From Phycisphaerales bacterium (GTDB taxonomy: Bacteria > Planctomycetota > Phycisphaerae > Phycisphaerales > SM1A02): 64,000 nt of DNA. The DNA lies in contig JAQWPT010000001.1 in the NCBI GenBank assembly GCA_029245245.1, forward strand, positions 17,948-81,947, given 5' to 3'. This document shows positions 24,909 to 33,743 of this stretch, piece by piece. The notes under the pieces were generated by a model, which had not been told where the DNA came from, ran no database searches, and worked only from the letters and a program-made list of their open reading frames with translations. Position numbers and translations under genes: made by a program. How positions within the stretch are numbered: position 1 is the first letter of the stretch; each line of letters begins with the position of its first letter.

Positions 24909-26839
24909 GAGCCATCCCCACGCTGGAGTTCACGCATGTGCTTCAGAATCAGGTTGAACTCGTTCTTCATGCGGGCCTTGGCTTCCGGGTCCCTTGAGCG
25001 TTTTCTGGCTTGCGCGATCTCCTGCAACTTGATCTTTGCTTCACCAAGGGTGAAGGCCTGGATCTGTTCCTCGCTCAGCGGTTCCGGGTCCGTCCCGGTT
25101 GGAACGGAGGAAAGGTCACCGGCCCGGTCGTCCGCGTCGCCCCGGGAGGAGAAGCCCTCGGCACTGGTGCGAGGGCTCCTGGAGGAGCTGCCTGTGCGAG
25201 TGGGAGCTGTCGCTGTTCGTTCGGTGGCGGCGGGTTCGCTCGCTGGCGAAGGCGGCGCCGACAGTCCGCGGTCGGCGGGCGAGGACGAACTGCCGCGGTC
25301 GAACGGTGTTGATGTCGAACTGGCCACGGCCGTGGTGCCGTCGAGCCAGTTTCCGTCGGCATCCTGGCCGCTCTTGCGTTCGGAGAGTGTCCACGTGGCG
25401 AAATCCTGCTGCAGTGCGTATCCGGGGCGATACTGGGGTCGCTTCACCGTTGCACTGATGTCGAAGGATCGATTTCCGAAGGTCTCGGAATCCTCCCATC
25501 GCAGTGTGACATCGGAGAAGACGCCGGAGTCCTGAAGCATCGCCTTCATGCGTGTGGCCAGTGCGGCGGATTCTTCTTCGCTGCTGGGCATGGCCATGCC
25601 CTGGATGCGGACAGGTTCGCCGTAGCCGAGTCGGATGGAATCGACCTCGATTCCCTCGGGTGTGTTCGATGCGATGTCGGCGAGCAACTTGGACATGGGC
25701 CACGCTTCACTCATCAGTGCGCCGTACATGACCTGCTGATCCCGGTTGTCTTCGTAGGTCTTGACCTGTTCTCCCAGACCCGGGTGCAGTATCGAGAGCA
25801 TGGCCACCCGTGTGCCATGGAAGGCCATGGGGCCGATGGCCAGCAGGCAGACGGCAAGAAGCACGAGAGCGACTGCGACCTCAACGGATGAGAGCCGCCT
25901 GGTTGCGAACTCGCCGAGGCTCGGGGTTTCCTCGGGCAGGCTGTGCTGGAACATGGTCAGGGGGGCGAGGTCGTCGCTCATGGCCAGTGCCGCACCAGCT
26001 GCGATACCCCAGGTATCGAGCCACGCCTGGTCCATCTCGCAGCCACGCAGGCGTTCCTGCATCGATTCCAGGACGGACTTGGGCAGTTGGAGCGTGCGTG
26101 GTGTAGTGGCGTCGCCAAGTCCAGCGGAGGCTTCCATTGCGATGTTGCGTGAAGATTCCGGCGTGCTTCCGGCCTGCAGCGCCGTTTCCATGAGCAGTTG
26201 ATCGATGCACTCCCGGCTCGTGGCGGAGTCGGGCAGGTGCGCCTTGGTCGCTCGGACATGAACGCGTTCCTGCTGGGCCATCACCATGGTGACGGTGCCG
26301 TCTTCGCGATCCACCCACAGGGTGGGTGCCTTGGGGTGCAGGTTGCCGACCAGTGAGCACATCGCTGCGACATCGGGGATGTAGAGCGGTGCAGGTTCCA
26401 GGTCGGGCCCGATGAAGTCGGAGGTCTCCGGCCATGCAAGGACCAGCCCGGTGCGGGTTGTCGCATGAGCAGGGGCCGGCAGCATGGCTGCGGCCGTTCG
26501 GAACATCGGGGCGGTGCCGAGCAACTTGGATTCCGCCTGCAGTTGCAGGGCTTCATCCAACTGGTCGGGTTCCGCATTGGGAAGGCTGCAGGTGCGGCAG
26601 ATGATGGATGATCCTGGAACAACGACTCGAACCATGTTCGTGTTGCCGGCCTCGACCCAGTCCTTGAGGCCCTGTGTATCACCGGCATCGAACGTGGTAG
26701 CCGATGTGATGGTCACGCCGTCAATGGGATCGATACCGGCATGGAGACAGGCCCACTGCCTGCCTTGTCGGTGAAGGATTGAGATCCTGGTGCCCGGAAT
26801 GTCTAGGTGTTCTGTCTGCGTCACGTTCGTACCGGTCAT
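24905..26839 (-). CDS. gspL: GspL-like (PilM-PilN-type) type II secretion assembly protein
   Basis: A 644-residue protein combining a cytoplasmic actin-like part with a periplasmic part, as in GspL. Residues about 10-310 follow the PilM/GspL layout with short beta strands (RISILHRQGRQWACLHAG) and the LQLQAESKLL segment. A membrane helix lies near residue 330 (VEVAVALVLLAVCLLAIGPMA). A PilN-like ferredoxin domain follows (MSKLLADIASNTPEGIEVDSI to DVTLRWEDSETFGNRSFDIS). A low-complexity Ser/Ala/Thr-rich stretch (about 530-590) and a charged C-terminal helix are extra. It is preceded by the only long gap in the operon (26840-26980) and has GAGGGC before its ATG, so it may have its own promoter. 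Confidence 0.8.
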   Translation of the reverse strand: MTGTNVTQTEHLDIPGTRISILHRQGRQWACLHAGIDPIDGVTITSATTFDAGDTQGLKDWVEAGNTNMVRVVVPGSSIICRTCSLPNAEPDQLDEALQLQAESKLLGTAPMFRTAAAMLPAPAHATTRTGLVLAWPETSDFIGPDLEPAPLYIPDVAAMCSLVGNLHPKAPTLWVDREDGTVTMVMAQQERVHVRATKAHLPDSATSRECIDQLLMETALQAGSTPESSRNIAMEASAGLGDATTPRTLQLPKSVLESMQERLRGCEMDQAWLDTWGIAAGAALAMSDDLAPLTMFQHSLPEETPSLGEFATRRLSSVEVAVALVLLAVCLLAIGPMAFHGTRVAMLSILHPGLGEQVKTYEDNRDQQVMYGALMSEAWPMSKLLADIASNTPEGIEVDSIRLGYGEPVRIQGMAMPSSEEESAALATRMKAMLQDSGVFSDVTLRWEDSETFGNRSFDISATVKRPQYRPGYALQQDFATWTLSERKSGQDADGNWLDGTTAVASSTSTPFDRGSSSSPADRGLSAPPSPASEPAATERTATAPTRTGSSSRSPRTSAEGFSSRGDADDRAGDLSSVPTGTDPEPLSEEQIQAFTLGEAKIKLQEIAQARKRSRDPEAKARMKNEFNLILKHMRELQRGDGS

Positions 26840-26980
26840 GCCCTCTGGGGGCTGTAAGAATAGCGAAATCCCCGTTTTTTGGGGCTGTCAGGAGTCATGT
26901 GGGGTTCCTGGAGTGCTTGGTGAATATGAAGAGGGCAAAAGTGGCCTTTCAAGCCCCGTAAAGGGGGTATTTTGCCTTCC
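26840..26980 (-). promoter_or_regulatory. Internal gap of the T2SS operon with hairpins and a possible promoter for gspL
   Basis: This 141-base gap interrupts a series of overlapping genes. Read on the minus strand it holds two short G/C hairpins (pairing at 26953-26967 and 26868-26884) and, between them, TTGAAA and CATATT separated by 18 bases (about 26921-26950). It is also noticeably more AT-rich than its flanks. The hairpins could cause partial termination or protect a processed end, and the boxes could restart transcription for gspLMCD. Confidence 0.35.
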
Positions 26981-28336
26981 TCACTCTTCCCGGTACTCAA
27001 GGATCCTCACCGGTACTGTTGAACGATCAACGATGGCGATGATTTCACATTCCGCCCCAGAACCACCGGATACTCCCTGAGAACTGATGGTGTACACGTT
27101 GCTGCGGGCCGTGAAGCCCATGGCCAGTTCCTGTAGGAGATCATCGGTCATCTCGGGTATCTCTCTGAGATCCATGATGCCCGTAATGCCCTCGTTGCGG
27201 TTGTATCGCATGCTCAGGATGCTCTCTACGAGATCCTCCCGTCCCTCATACATGTCCATCAAGAGGCGGCGGCTGGTGGTGTTGATGTTGAGCTTGCCAA
27301 TATTGGGCTGGTGACTCGGTGAGGTCGAGGTCTCGTCGAAGATGGCCTGGATCTGCCAGTCTTGAAGCGGGGCGATCGGGTCCCCTGTCTCCTGGCTCTG
27401 CCCCTGGTTCTGCTCCTGGTTCTCCGTGGAGTCCTCGGATTCGGAGAGTGGGGTGGTGATCAGTGATTCGAGCATGAAGTCATCGGACTTGGCCATCGAC
27501 ATCAGGGTCTGGGCCTGCTGTTCACTGATCCCCAGCCGCTCGACCAGTTCCTCGATGGTAGTCAGCGGGTAGTAGATTCTCGGCAGACCACTGGCGGTTG
27601 CTCCGCCGTCGGTTGAGGTGGCGGTGAGGTATGCGGCCCACCCTCCGTCGAGGATGCCGTCGGGCTCGTCATTGGGCATGGAACCCTCGCCGTCATTCTC
27701 ATTCGCGTCGAGGCGGTTGTTGAGATTCCAGTCTTCGCCGCGAATGTCATCGGGGTCGAGTCCCGCGATCAGTTCCATTTCCGCCACATGCCATATCGGC
27801 GCGTTGCGTGGTTCGTAGCGCGCCTCCAGTGACAGGTAGTAGTCCTTTTCGACGCCGAGTTCCCGCGGATCATCGTCCTCATCGATCCAGTCTTCGATCG
27901 CGGGTGAAACGCCCCAGGACATCGGGGAGAAGATCACTGCCAGGTAGCCGCGGCCATCGCCGTTGACATTGAGTTTTGAATGTTCGTCCATCGGCCCCGG
28001 CCATGGCTTTCCGTCGAGATCGTTGTGGCTGATGTTCCATTTGCCATGCTCGGTTTCGCCGAATGCGACATTCTCCATGTCCAGGGTCAGTGCCAGGGCG
28101 TTGCCCGATTCCGGTTCCACGGTGTGGTAGGCCATGACGGCGATGGTTGATTCGATGCCGGCCCGTGCCGTCCATCGTGCGCGGATGTCATCCAGCGTTT
28201 CCACACCCAGCATGCTTTGCCGGCCGGAGAAGACCAGGAGAGAGCTCACGATCAGTGCGCAGATGGAGATGGCCCAGATCACGACCACCACGGCCGAACC
28301 ACGGCGGGGAACGGGATGTCGTGTTCGTCGTCTCAT
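26981..28336 (-). CDS. gspK: Type II secretion system minor pseudopilin GspK
   Basis: The large minor pseudopilin that caps the pseudopilus with GspI and GspJ. The 451-residue protein has a basic leader ending RRGSAVVVVIWAISICALIV, which is the class III cleavage site and hydrophobic helix; as usual for GspK it lacks glutamate at position +5. The family signature DEHSKLNVN follows at about residue 116, then the large alpha-helical domain with a helix-hairpin-helix-like segment (LVERLGISEQQAQTLMSM) and KLNINTTSRRLLMDM. A Gln/Glu-rich insert (near 27370-27430) is unusual. It overlaps gspJ as ATGA. Confidence 0.92.
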   Translation of the reverse strand: MRRRTRHPVPRRGSAVVVVIWAISICALIVSSLLVFSGRQSMLGVETLDDIRARWTARAGIESTIAVMAYHTVEPESGNALALTLDMENVAFGETEHGKWNISHNDLDGKPWPGPMDEHSKLNVNGDGRGYLAVIFSPMSWGVSPAIEDWIDEDDDPRELGVEKDYYLSLEARYEPRNAPIWHVAEMELIAGLDPDDIRGEDWNLNNRLDANENDGEGSMPNDEPDGILDGGWAAYLTATSTDGGATASGLPRIYYPLTTIEELVERLGISEQQAQTLMSMAKSDDFMLESLITTPLSESEDSTENQEQNQGQSQETGDPIAPLQDWQIQAIFDETSTSPSHQPNIGKLNINTTSRRLLMDMYEGREDLVESILSMRYNRNEGITGIMDLREIPEMTDDLLQELAMGFTARSNVYTISSQGVSGGSGAECEIIAIVDRSTVPVRILEYREE

Positions 28337-29214
28337 TCCCGCTCCAGATTCGTGGGGTCATCCGAGTTGCGAGTCGACTCTCTGGATCGTCCGCTGGAAC
28401 TGCCGCCACCGCCGCTGCCGGTCATTTCAACTTCTGAGTCGGGCTGCTCTCCCGCCGAGAGCCCGTTTCCGAGTCCGTCCCCGGAGCCTTCCTCGCCGTT
28501 GAGCAGGGCCAGTTGTTCCTGGAGCCGGTATTCCATCACGTCGTCGGGAGGTGGAGTTCGTTCCAGGGGCACGATGGTGCGCAGGTGGGCCAGCGGCGAG
28601 TCGTACACCGGTTGGCCCGGCAGGTGGCCACTGGCGGTGACGGTGATGCGAAGGGCATGGGGGAGCCCGTCGTAGTCCGAATCCCAGTTCTCTTCCCACT
28701 GGTCGCCATCCCAGGCTTCGATTCGAAGTCCGACGACGCCTTCGGCGATGGGAGTGGTGATGCCGCCGGCGGTGGGGTACTGGTCGGGCATGGAGTCCCG
28801 TCGCTGCCAGAGTACGGGGCCCCAATCATCCTCATCGATGCGGTAGGCGGTCTCGTATTCCACACCCTCGCCGTTGTAGTCGATCTCGCGTGAGGCACGA
28901 AGGCGATGATTGAAGAGCAGGATCTCATCCCGATCGAGTTCGCCCTGTGGCGTGTCGGTGGTCTGATCCTCGAGCACCAGCCGTGTGAAGAACAGATCGT
29001 CACGTCGGAGAGTGGAAATCAGATCGCGTCGGAGGTTCTTCAGAGCCACGTTGGCTCGCAAGTGCGCGTCAAGACGCTCCTTGGAGATGTTCTTCGCCTG
29101 GACGATCTGCGTCATCGAGACGGCGAGCACGCTGAAGACCATGGCGGCGATGACGCCGGCGATCAGCAGTTCGACGATCGTGAATCCACGCCGTGGTCGT
29201 GGGGGACGGGTCAT
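28333..29214 (-). CDS. gspJ: Type II secretion system minor pseudopilin GspJ
   Basis: Minor pseudopilin of the tip complex. The prepilin signal is RRGFTIVELLIAGVIAAMVF, with glutamate at +5 after the predicted cleavage. The helix is followed by the GspJ pattern (RANVALKNLRRDLISTLRRDDLFF) and a beta-rich domain with GVVGLRIEAWDGDQWEENWD and LPHALRITVTA. The 293-residue length is longer than most GspJ (about 190-220) because of a Gly/Ser-rich C-terminal tail of about 65 residues. It overlaps gspI and gspK by four bases each. Confidence 0.9.
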   Translation of the reverse strand: MTRPPRPRRGFTIVELLIAGVIAAMVFSVLAVSMTQIVQAKNISKERLDAHLRANVALKNLRRDLISTLRRDDLFFTRLVLEDQTTDTPQGELDRDEILLFNHRLRASREIDYNGEGVEYETAYRIDEDDWGPVLWQRRDSMPDQYPTAGGITTPIAEGVVGLRIEAWDGDQWEENWDSDYDGLPHALRITVTASGHLPGQPVYDSPLAHLRTIVPLERTPPPDDVMEYRLQEQLALLNGEEGSGDGLGNGLSAGEQPDSEVEMTGSGGGGSSSGRSRESTRNSDDPTNLERE

Positions 29215-29717
29215 GAGTCTCCCCCTTCATCATCGTAGTACCGGCCTTCGCGATCGAGCGGCTCGATCGGTTCCCGGGGAAGCTCCTCTTCTTCTTCTCC
29301 GTGTCGAGGTGCGATCTTGGTGTTGACCACGAGGCTCTTCGCTCGCGAGCCGTCGAGCCAGTTGATTGTGGCCGTCACGGTGTAGGGTTGGTAGTCCCCG
29401 AGGGGGTCCAACTCGAGCTCGTACGAGTAGTCCTGGAACGGAGGAGGGAAGTGCCCATCCCGGGCGTCTGCGCCAAGCCATCCGGAAGGTTCGGCGTTCG
29501 CGAAATTCCTGGGGCCTTCCACGACCACCATGCTGAGCAGTTCGTCGGCCAGCCATGCAGCGGTCATCCTGCGTTCGCCATCCATCTGCCGGGACATCGA
29601 CTGGGTGCTCAGGGAGATGACCACGGTCATGCCCAGTGCGAGCACGATGGCGGCAAGGATCACTTCAAGGAGGACCACGCCATGTCGGCGGGGGAGATGG
29701 GAGGAGAATCGGTTCAT
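29211..29717 (-). CDS. gspI: Type II secretion system minor pseudopilin GspI
   Basis: Minor pseudopilin that nucleates the tip complex. The leader ends RRHGVVLLEVILAAIVLALG with glutamate at +5. AAWLADELLSMVVVEGPRNF then matches the GspI helix pattern (A.wlAd.ll), and a short sheet region follows (YSYELELDPLGDYQPYTV). Its 168 residues include an acidic Glu-rich C-terminus. It begins one base after the gspH stop and overlaps gspJ. Confidence 0.85.
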   Translation of the reverse strand: MNRFSSHLPRRHGVVLLEVILAAIVLALGMTVVISLSTQSMSRQMDGERRMTAAWLADELLSMVVVEGPRNFANAEPSGWLGADARDGHFPPPFQDYSYELELDPLGDYQPYTVTATINWLDGSRAKSLVVNTKIAPRHGEEEEELPREPIEPLDREGRYYDDEGGDS

Positions 29718-30299
29718 TCACCAGTCCTCCTGCCAGCGACCGGTGGTGTCGAGATCCTCGGGCTCGCGCACCGGGGCGGATTCGATGCCGTCCTCCTGCC
29801 GCTGGGGAGACAGGGCATGGGGGGACAGCGACAGCAGTACCACACGCTGTTCGTGCCGAAGTTCGATTTCGATCAGGGGGCGGTCTTCACCCGGCATCGC
29901 CGACAATGGCCACTCGACGAGATCGGCCTGGTCGCCGTCAACACGGACTTCAAGATCATCCATGCTCATGAAGTCCGGAAAGCGGACCCCATTGACCATC
30001 GGATCCATCTTCCAGAGCGGCTGGTTGGTTCCGCCTTCGACCGTTTCGCGTCGCATCAGCAGCAGAGCGCCTCGGTCCGGGTCGATCATGAGTCCGACCG
30101 GTTGCCGGCTGTGCTCGCTGCGGAGTGCGTACATCATCAACAGGTCACCGACCTGGTCCACTGCCGTGTCGAAACTGCGACCTTGTCGACTGGTCATCCG
30201 GTAGATGATCGACGACATCAGCATTGCCATGATGACACAGACGATGATCATCTCGACCATCGTGAATCCACGTCGCAGTGTGCGGCTCCCTCGCGTCAT
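29718..30299 (-). CDS. gspH: Type II secretion system minor pseudopilin GspH
   Basis: Minor pseudopilin of the GspH/FimT type. The start at 30299 gives a short basic leader and the signal LRRGFTMVEMIIVCVIMAML, with glutamate at +5. The helix continues into DQVGDLLMMYALRSEHSRQPVGLMIDPDRG, the region where GspH proteins have A...Ar...A...r..v.l..d. The protein is about 193 residues. The frame is open upstream to 30365, but that part overlaps gspG and would put the signal too far inside. No strong ribosome-binding site is visible. Confidence 0.87.
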   Translation of the reverse strand: MTRGSRTLRRGFTMVEMIIVCVIMAMLMSSIIYRMTSRQGRSFDTAVDQVGDLLMMYALRSEHSRQPVGLMIDPDRGALLLMRRETVEGGTNQPLWKMDPMVNGVRFPDFMSMDDLEVRVDGDQADLVEWPLSAMPGEDRPLIEIELRHEQRVVLLSLSPHALSPQRQEDGIESAPVREPEDLDTTGRWQEDW

Positions 30300-30312
30300 G
30301 CAGGAGGTCCAG

Positions 30313-30768
30313 TCAGTTGGTGACGTCGGCCGCGGGGCCCTCGCCACCGAGTTGGCCATCTTCACCGTAGGACGTGATGTCCCAGGTGAGGTTCACGTTT
30401 CCAGGGTTCACGAGCACGAAGGATCGGCCCCAGGGGTCCTTGACATCGTCGACGTTGTTCACGTACGGGCCGTTGGGTCCGCCTCCATCCTCGGATCGAA
30501 GCGTGAGCACCTCGAAGTCGAAGTCCGAAGGTGGGGAGGAGACGCCGATGTCGAGCAGGTAGCTGTTGAGAGCCTGATTGAGCCGTGCAGCTCCGGTGCG
30601 GGCGATCTCGGATTTTGCCTGCCCCATCTTCTGGACGAGGGTGGTGGAGACCACGGTCACCAGGAGTGCCATGATGGTGACGATCACGATGACTTCCACG
30701 AGGGTGAAGCCATGTCGGTGCCGGCGGGTGCCGTGGTTGTGACGGGTGATTTGACGTGTGGATCTCAT
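30313..30768 (-). CDS. gspG: Type II secretion system major pseudopilin GspG
   Basis: Builds the pseudopilus fibre. The start at 30768 gives a 151-residue protein with a 20-residue basic, histidine-rich leader and the signal HGFTLVEVIVIVTIMALLV (glutamate at +5). The C-terminal domain has the calcium-loop region in standard form: DPWGRSFVLVNPG, then SYGEDGQLGGEG. The long upstream extension of the frame lies antiparallel inside gspF coding sequence and is rejected. A small inverted repeat sits in the gap between gspF and this gene. Confidence 0.95.
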   Translation of the reverse strand: MRSTRQITRHNHGTRRHRHGFTLVEVIVIVTIMALLVTVVSTTLVQKMGQAKSEIARTGAARLNQALNSYLLDIGVSSPPSDFDFEVLTLRSEDGGGPNGPYVNNVDDVKDPWGRSFVLVNPGNVNLTWDITSYGEDGQLGGEGPAADVTN

Positions 30769-30783
30769 GGGTTGTTGTGCCTT

Positions 30784-30797
30784 TCGTATGTATACGA
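30784..30797 (-). promoter_or_regulatory. Inverted repeat just upstream of gspG
   Basis: TCGTAT-GT-ATACGA is a perfect 6-bp inverted repeat in the 47-base gap between gspF and gspG, 16 bases before the gspG start. It could be an RNA hairpin at a processed 5' end, or a protein site, that raises output of the major pseudopilin. This is position-based inference. Confidence 0.3.
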
Positions 30798-30815
30798 ACG
30801 TATTCCCGGCGTGGT

Positions 30816-32072
30816 TCATTGTGCAAATGCCTGCATTTCCATCAGAGGCAGCAGGATGGCGGCGAGGACGAAGCCTGCCACACAGGCCATGATGATGATC
30901 AGGATCGGGGGCAGAGCCTTCATGACGAGTTTGACGGAGGTGTTGACCTGCCTGTCGAAGGCCGTCGCGGCATGCATGAGCATGGACTCGAGTCGACCGG
31001 ATCGCTCGCCGAGGTTTACCACCTGCACCAGCAGGGGGGGGAACAGTTTTGATCGCTCCAGTGGTTCGGCCAGGGGCTTGCCTTCCGCCACCTGGCTCTG
31101 CACGCGGTCGATGGCGGCCATCATGGCCGTATTGCCGAGGGTGTCGCGAGTGATGCGCAGTGAGTCGAGAATCGGCAACCCGGCGGAGCAGAGCGTGCCG
31201 AGCGTGTGGGTGAAGCGGGCGACGGCGACATCGCGGACGAGTTTTCCAACGATGGGAAGTTTCAACTTGAAGCGGTCGAACTTCTGCCGGTTCTCCGGCT
31301 TGGCGATCCAGGTTCGCCAGAGCAGCCAGGCGGCTGCAATCACGATGATGATGACGAACCACCAGTTCTGGAGAAACGTCGAGATGCCCAGGATCACGCG
31401 GGTGGGCATGGGCAGTGAGACATTTCCGGTGGCGATCAGCGGGCCCATGAGTCGTGGGATCAGGACCGTGACGAGAATGATGACGCTGATGAGAATCAGG
31501 CCAAGGACGAGCAGCGGGTAGAACGCTGCACTCATGAGTTCACGCCGCAGTTCCACGCTGCGTTCCAGGAGGTCAGCCAACTGGTGGAGTACCTCGTGGG
31601 TTCGGCCGGACGCCTCGGATGCCCGGAGCATGCCGATGACGAGATCGTCGAAGGGGCGACCGAATTCCTGGGCGGCCTTGTAGAGCGGCTCACCTGCTTC
31701 CACGCGATCGATGAGGTGGTCGAGAATGACCGGTGCGCCCTTGCCACTGGCCTGGCGCCGGATGGTCCGAAGCGCCTGCATCAGCGGGAGGCCCGCTTCC
31801 AGGGCCGTGGCCAGTTCGCGAATCAGGGTCGCCATCTCGGTCTTGCGGAGCGTGGGGCGTCCGAACCCGAGTCGGGATCCCTGTTGTGTCCTGGTGGTGG
31901 GCGACGCGTCCATTTTGCTGTCCGTGGTGGCGGACATGGTGGTCGTGATGCTGGTCGCGGTTTCGCCTCGCTGCATGAGCGTCCGGACGGCTTCGGCTCG
32001 ACTTGTCGCCGAGATGACTCCGCTCTGGCGTGCTCCGCTGGTGCTCAGGCTTTGGTACTGGAACGTCGGCAT
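30816..32072 (-). CDS. gspF: Type II secretion system inner-membrane platform protein GspF
   Basis: The polytopic platform protein that contacts the ATPase. It has two copies of the T2SSF domain. The first contains LIRELATALEAGLPLMQALR, GEPLYKAAQEFGRPFDD and a membrane helix (PLLVLGLILISVIILVTVLIP). The second contains ARFTHTLGTLCSAGLPILDSL and FPPLLVQVVNLGERSGRLESML, with the final helix LPPILIIIMACVAGFVLAAIL. Its 418 residues are normal for the family. A Thr/Ser-rich insert lies near the N-terminus (about residues 40-65). It follows gspE with a five-base gap. Confidence 0.95.
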   Translation of the reverse strand: MPTFQYQSLSTSGARQSGVISATSRAEAVRTLMQRGETATSITTTMSATTDSKMDASPTTRTQQGSRLGFGRPTLRKTEMATLIRELATALEAGLPLMQALRTIRRQASGKGAPVILDHLIDRVEAGEPLYKAAQEFGRPFDDLVIGMLRASEASGRTHEVLHQLADLLERSVELRRELMSAAFYPLLVLGLILISVIILVTVLIPRLMGPLIATGNVSLPMPTRVILGISTFLQNWWFVIIIVIAAAWLLWRTWIAKPENRQKFDRFKLKLPIVGKLVRDVAVARFTHTLGTLCSAGLPILDSLRITRDTLGNTAMMAAIDRVQSQVAEGKPLAEPLERSKLFPPLLVQVVNLGERSGRLESMLMHAATAFDRQVNTSVKLVMKALPPILIIIMACVAGFVLAAILLPLMEMQAFAQ

Positions 32073-32077
32073 CGGAT

Positions 32078-33727
32078 TCAGCTCACCATTTCATCCGAAT
32101 CCTGCGTGGCGCGAAGGACTTCGTCGATGGTTGTCTCACCCTCGGCGGCGCGAAGGATGCCGTCCATCCGCATCAGCATGAAGTCGTCGGCGACGGCCCG
32201 CCGGATCTCCGCCTGAGAGGCGCTGGTGGAAATGGCAGCCCGCAAAGTGGGGGTGATGCGAAGAAGTTCGAAGTAGCCGATCCGGCCGAGGTAGCCGGTG
32301 CTGTTGCATTTCTCGCATCCGGCACCACGCCAGGCCTTGCCGCCGAAGATGTCGCGCTCCTCCGGGCGGAGTCGCTGGGCGAGATCTTCGCTGAGGGGGA
32401 TCTGTTCGCGACAGTGCTGGCAGATCCGTCGGCCAAGCCGCTGGGCCAGCAGGCCCTCAAGTACGGAGGCGACGAGGAACGGCTCCGCGTCCATGTCGAA
32501 GAGTCGGCCGATGCTGCTGATGGCATCGTTGGTATGGAGCGTCGAGAAGATCAGGTGGCCCGTGAGAGCGGAACGGATGGCGATGTCCGCGGTTTCGTTG
32601 TCCCGGATCTCGCCAACGAAGACGACGTCTGGATCCTGCCGCAGGATCGATCGCAGTCCACTTGCGAAGGAAAGTCCACGCTTGGGGTTGACTGGAATCT
32701 GGTTGATGCCGCTCAGTTCGTACTCGACGGGATCCTCGATGGTGATGATCTTCTTGTGGGGATCGTAGAGCCTTGTCAACGCCGCATAGAGCGTGGTGGT
32801 CTTGCCCGAGCCGGTTGGTCCAGTGACCAGCACCATGCCATGGGGCTTGGCGATGAGCGAATCCATCGTGGCAATGAGTTCATCCCGCATGCCGAGGGTG
32901 GACAGGTTGAGCGACAGCGAGGACTTGTCGAGGATACGCATGACGACCGATTCGCCGTAGAGGGTCGGCACGGTAGAGACGCGGATGTCCACTTTGCGTC
33001 CCTCGAATCGAAGGGCGATCTTGCCGTCCTGGGGAATGTAGCGTTCCGCGATGTTCATCCCCGACATGATCTTGATGCGGCCGATCAACGCCGGCTGGAG
33101 ATGCTTGGGGGGAGGCTTCTGCTCGTGGAGCATGCCGTCGATGCGATAACGCACCTTCAACTCGTTCTCGAATGGTTCGATGTGTACGTCCGACGTGCGG
33201 CTCTGAATGGCTTCCAGCAGGAGCAGGTTCACCAGGTTGATGAGGGTTGGTTCCTCGGCCATCCGGTGGATGTCATCCGCCTCGATGGCCTCGAGGTTGT
33301 GCTCGAGATCGTCATCGGAATCATCGGCTGAGCCTGCGAGTGCATCGGCCATCTTCGAGGCGGTTGTCCCGTAGTGCTCGCGCATCAGTTCGGAGAAGTG
33401 CTTCTTCTCCATGCCTTCGCGGAGCACGGGGCGGGCGGTGAGCGTGGCAATCTCATCCGCTGCCTCGGTGTCCATGGGATCGAGCATGGCGAGCACGAGC
33501 TGCTGTCCGTCGAATCGAAGCGGAACAGTGCGAAGCCGGACCGCAACTTCGGGATCGATCAGTTCAACAGCCTGGATGTCCGCCTTGACGGGCCGCTCGT
33601 GCCAGGCGATTCCAAGGAGTTGGCATCGCTCGCGCGTGAGTGATGGCGCGACGGCAGGACCGGCGTTTTCAGCGTCGTTGACACCATTGATCGCATGCTG
33701 CTCGGTGTGAGTGGGTTCGGTCACCAT
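32078..33727 (-). CDS. gspE: Type II secretion system ATPase GspE
   Basis: The hexameric AAA-type ATPase that powers pseudopilus assembly. The 549-residue protein has an N-terminal GspE/MshE-type domain (about residues 30-150). The catalytic core follows with TSDVHIEPFENELKVRYRIDG, the Walker A motif GPTGSGKTTT (about residue 302), the Asp box TIEDPVEYELSGINQ, Walker B (RQDPDVVFVGEIRD) and the His box TGHLIFSTLHTNDA. The zinc-binding CxxC pairs (CQHC and CEKC, about residues 433 and 470) are intact, as in GspE/PilB but not PilT retraction ATPases. It starts 16 bases after the preceding gene. Confidence 0.97.
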   Translation of the reverse strand: MVTEPTHTEQHAINGVNDAENAGPAVAPSLTRERCQLLGIAWHERPVKADIQAVELIDPEVAVRLRTVPLRFDGQQLVLAMLDPMDTEAADEIATLTARPVLREGMEKKHFSELMREHYGTTASKMADALAGSADDSDDDLEHNLEAIEADDIHRMAEEPTLINLVNLLLLEAIQSRTSDVHIEPFENELKVRYRIDGMLHEQKPPPKHLQPALIGRIKIMSGMNIAERYIPQDGKIALRFEGRKVDIRVSTVPTLYGESVVMRILDKSSLSLNLSTLGMRDELIATMDSLIAKPHGMVLVTGPTGSGKTTTLYAALTRLYDPHKKIITIEDPVEYELSGINQIPVNPKRGLSFASGLRSILRQDPDVVFVGEIRDNETADIAIRSALTGHLIFSTLHTNDAISSIGRLFDMDAEPFLVASVLEGLLAQRLGRRICQHCREQIPLSEDLAQRLRPEERDIFGGKAWRGAGCEKCNSTGYLGRIGYFELLRITPTLRAAISTSASQAEIRRAVADDFMLMRMDGILRAAEGETTIDEVLRATQDSDEMVS

Positions 33728-33743
33728 GTGTGCATCATCCAGG

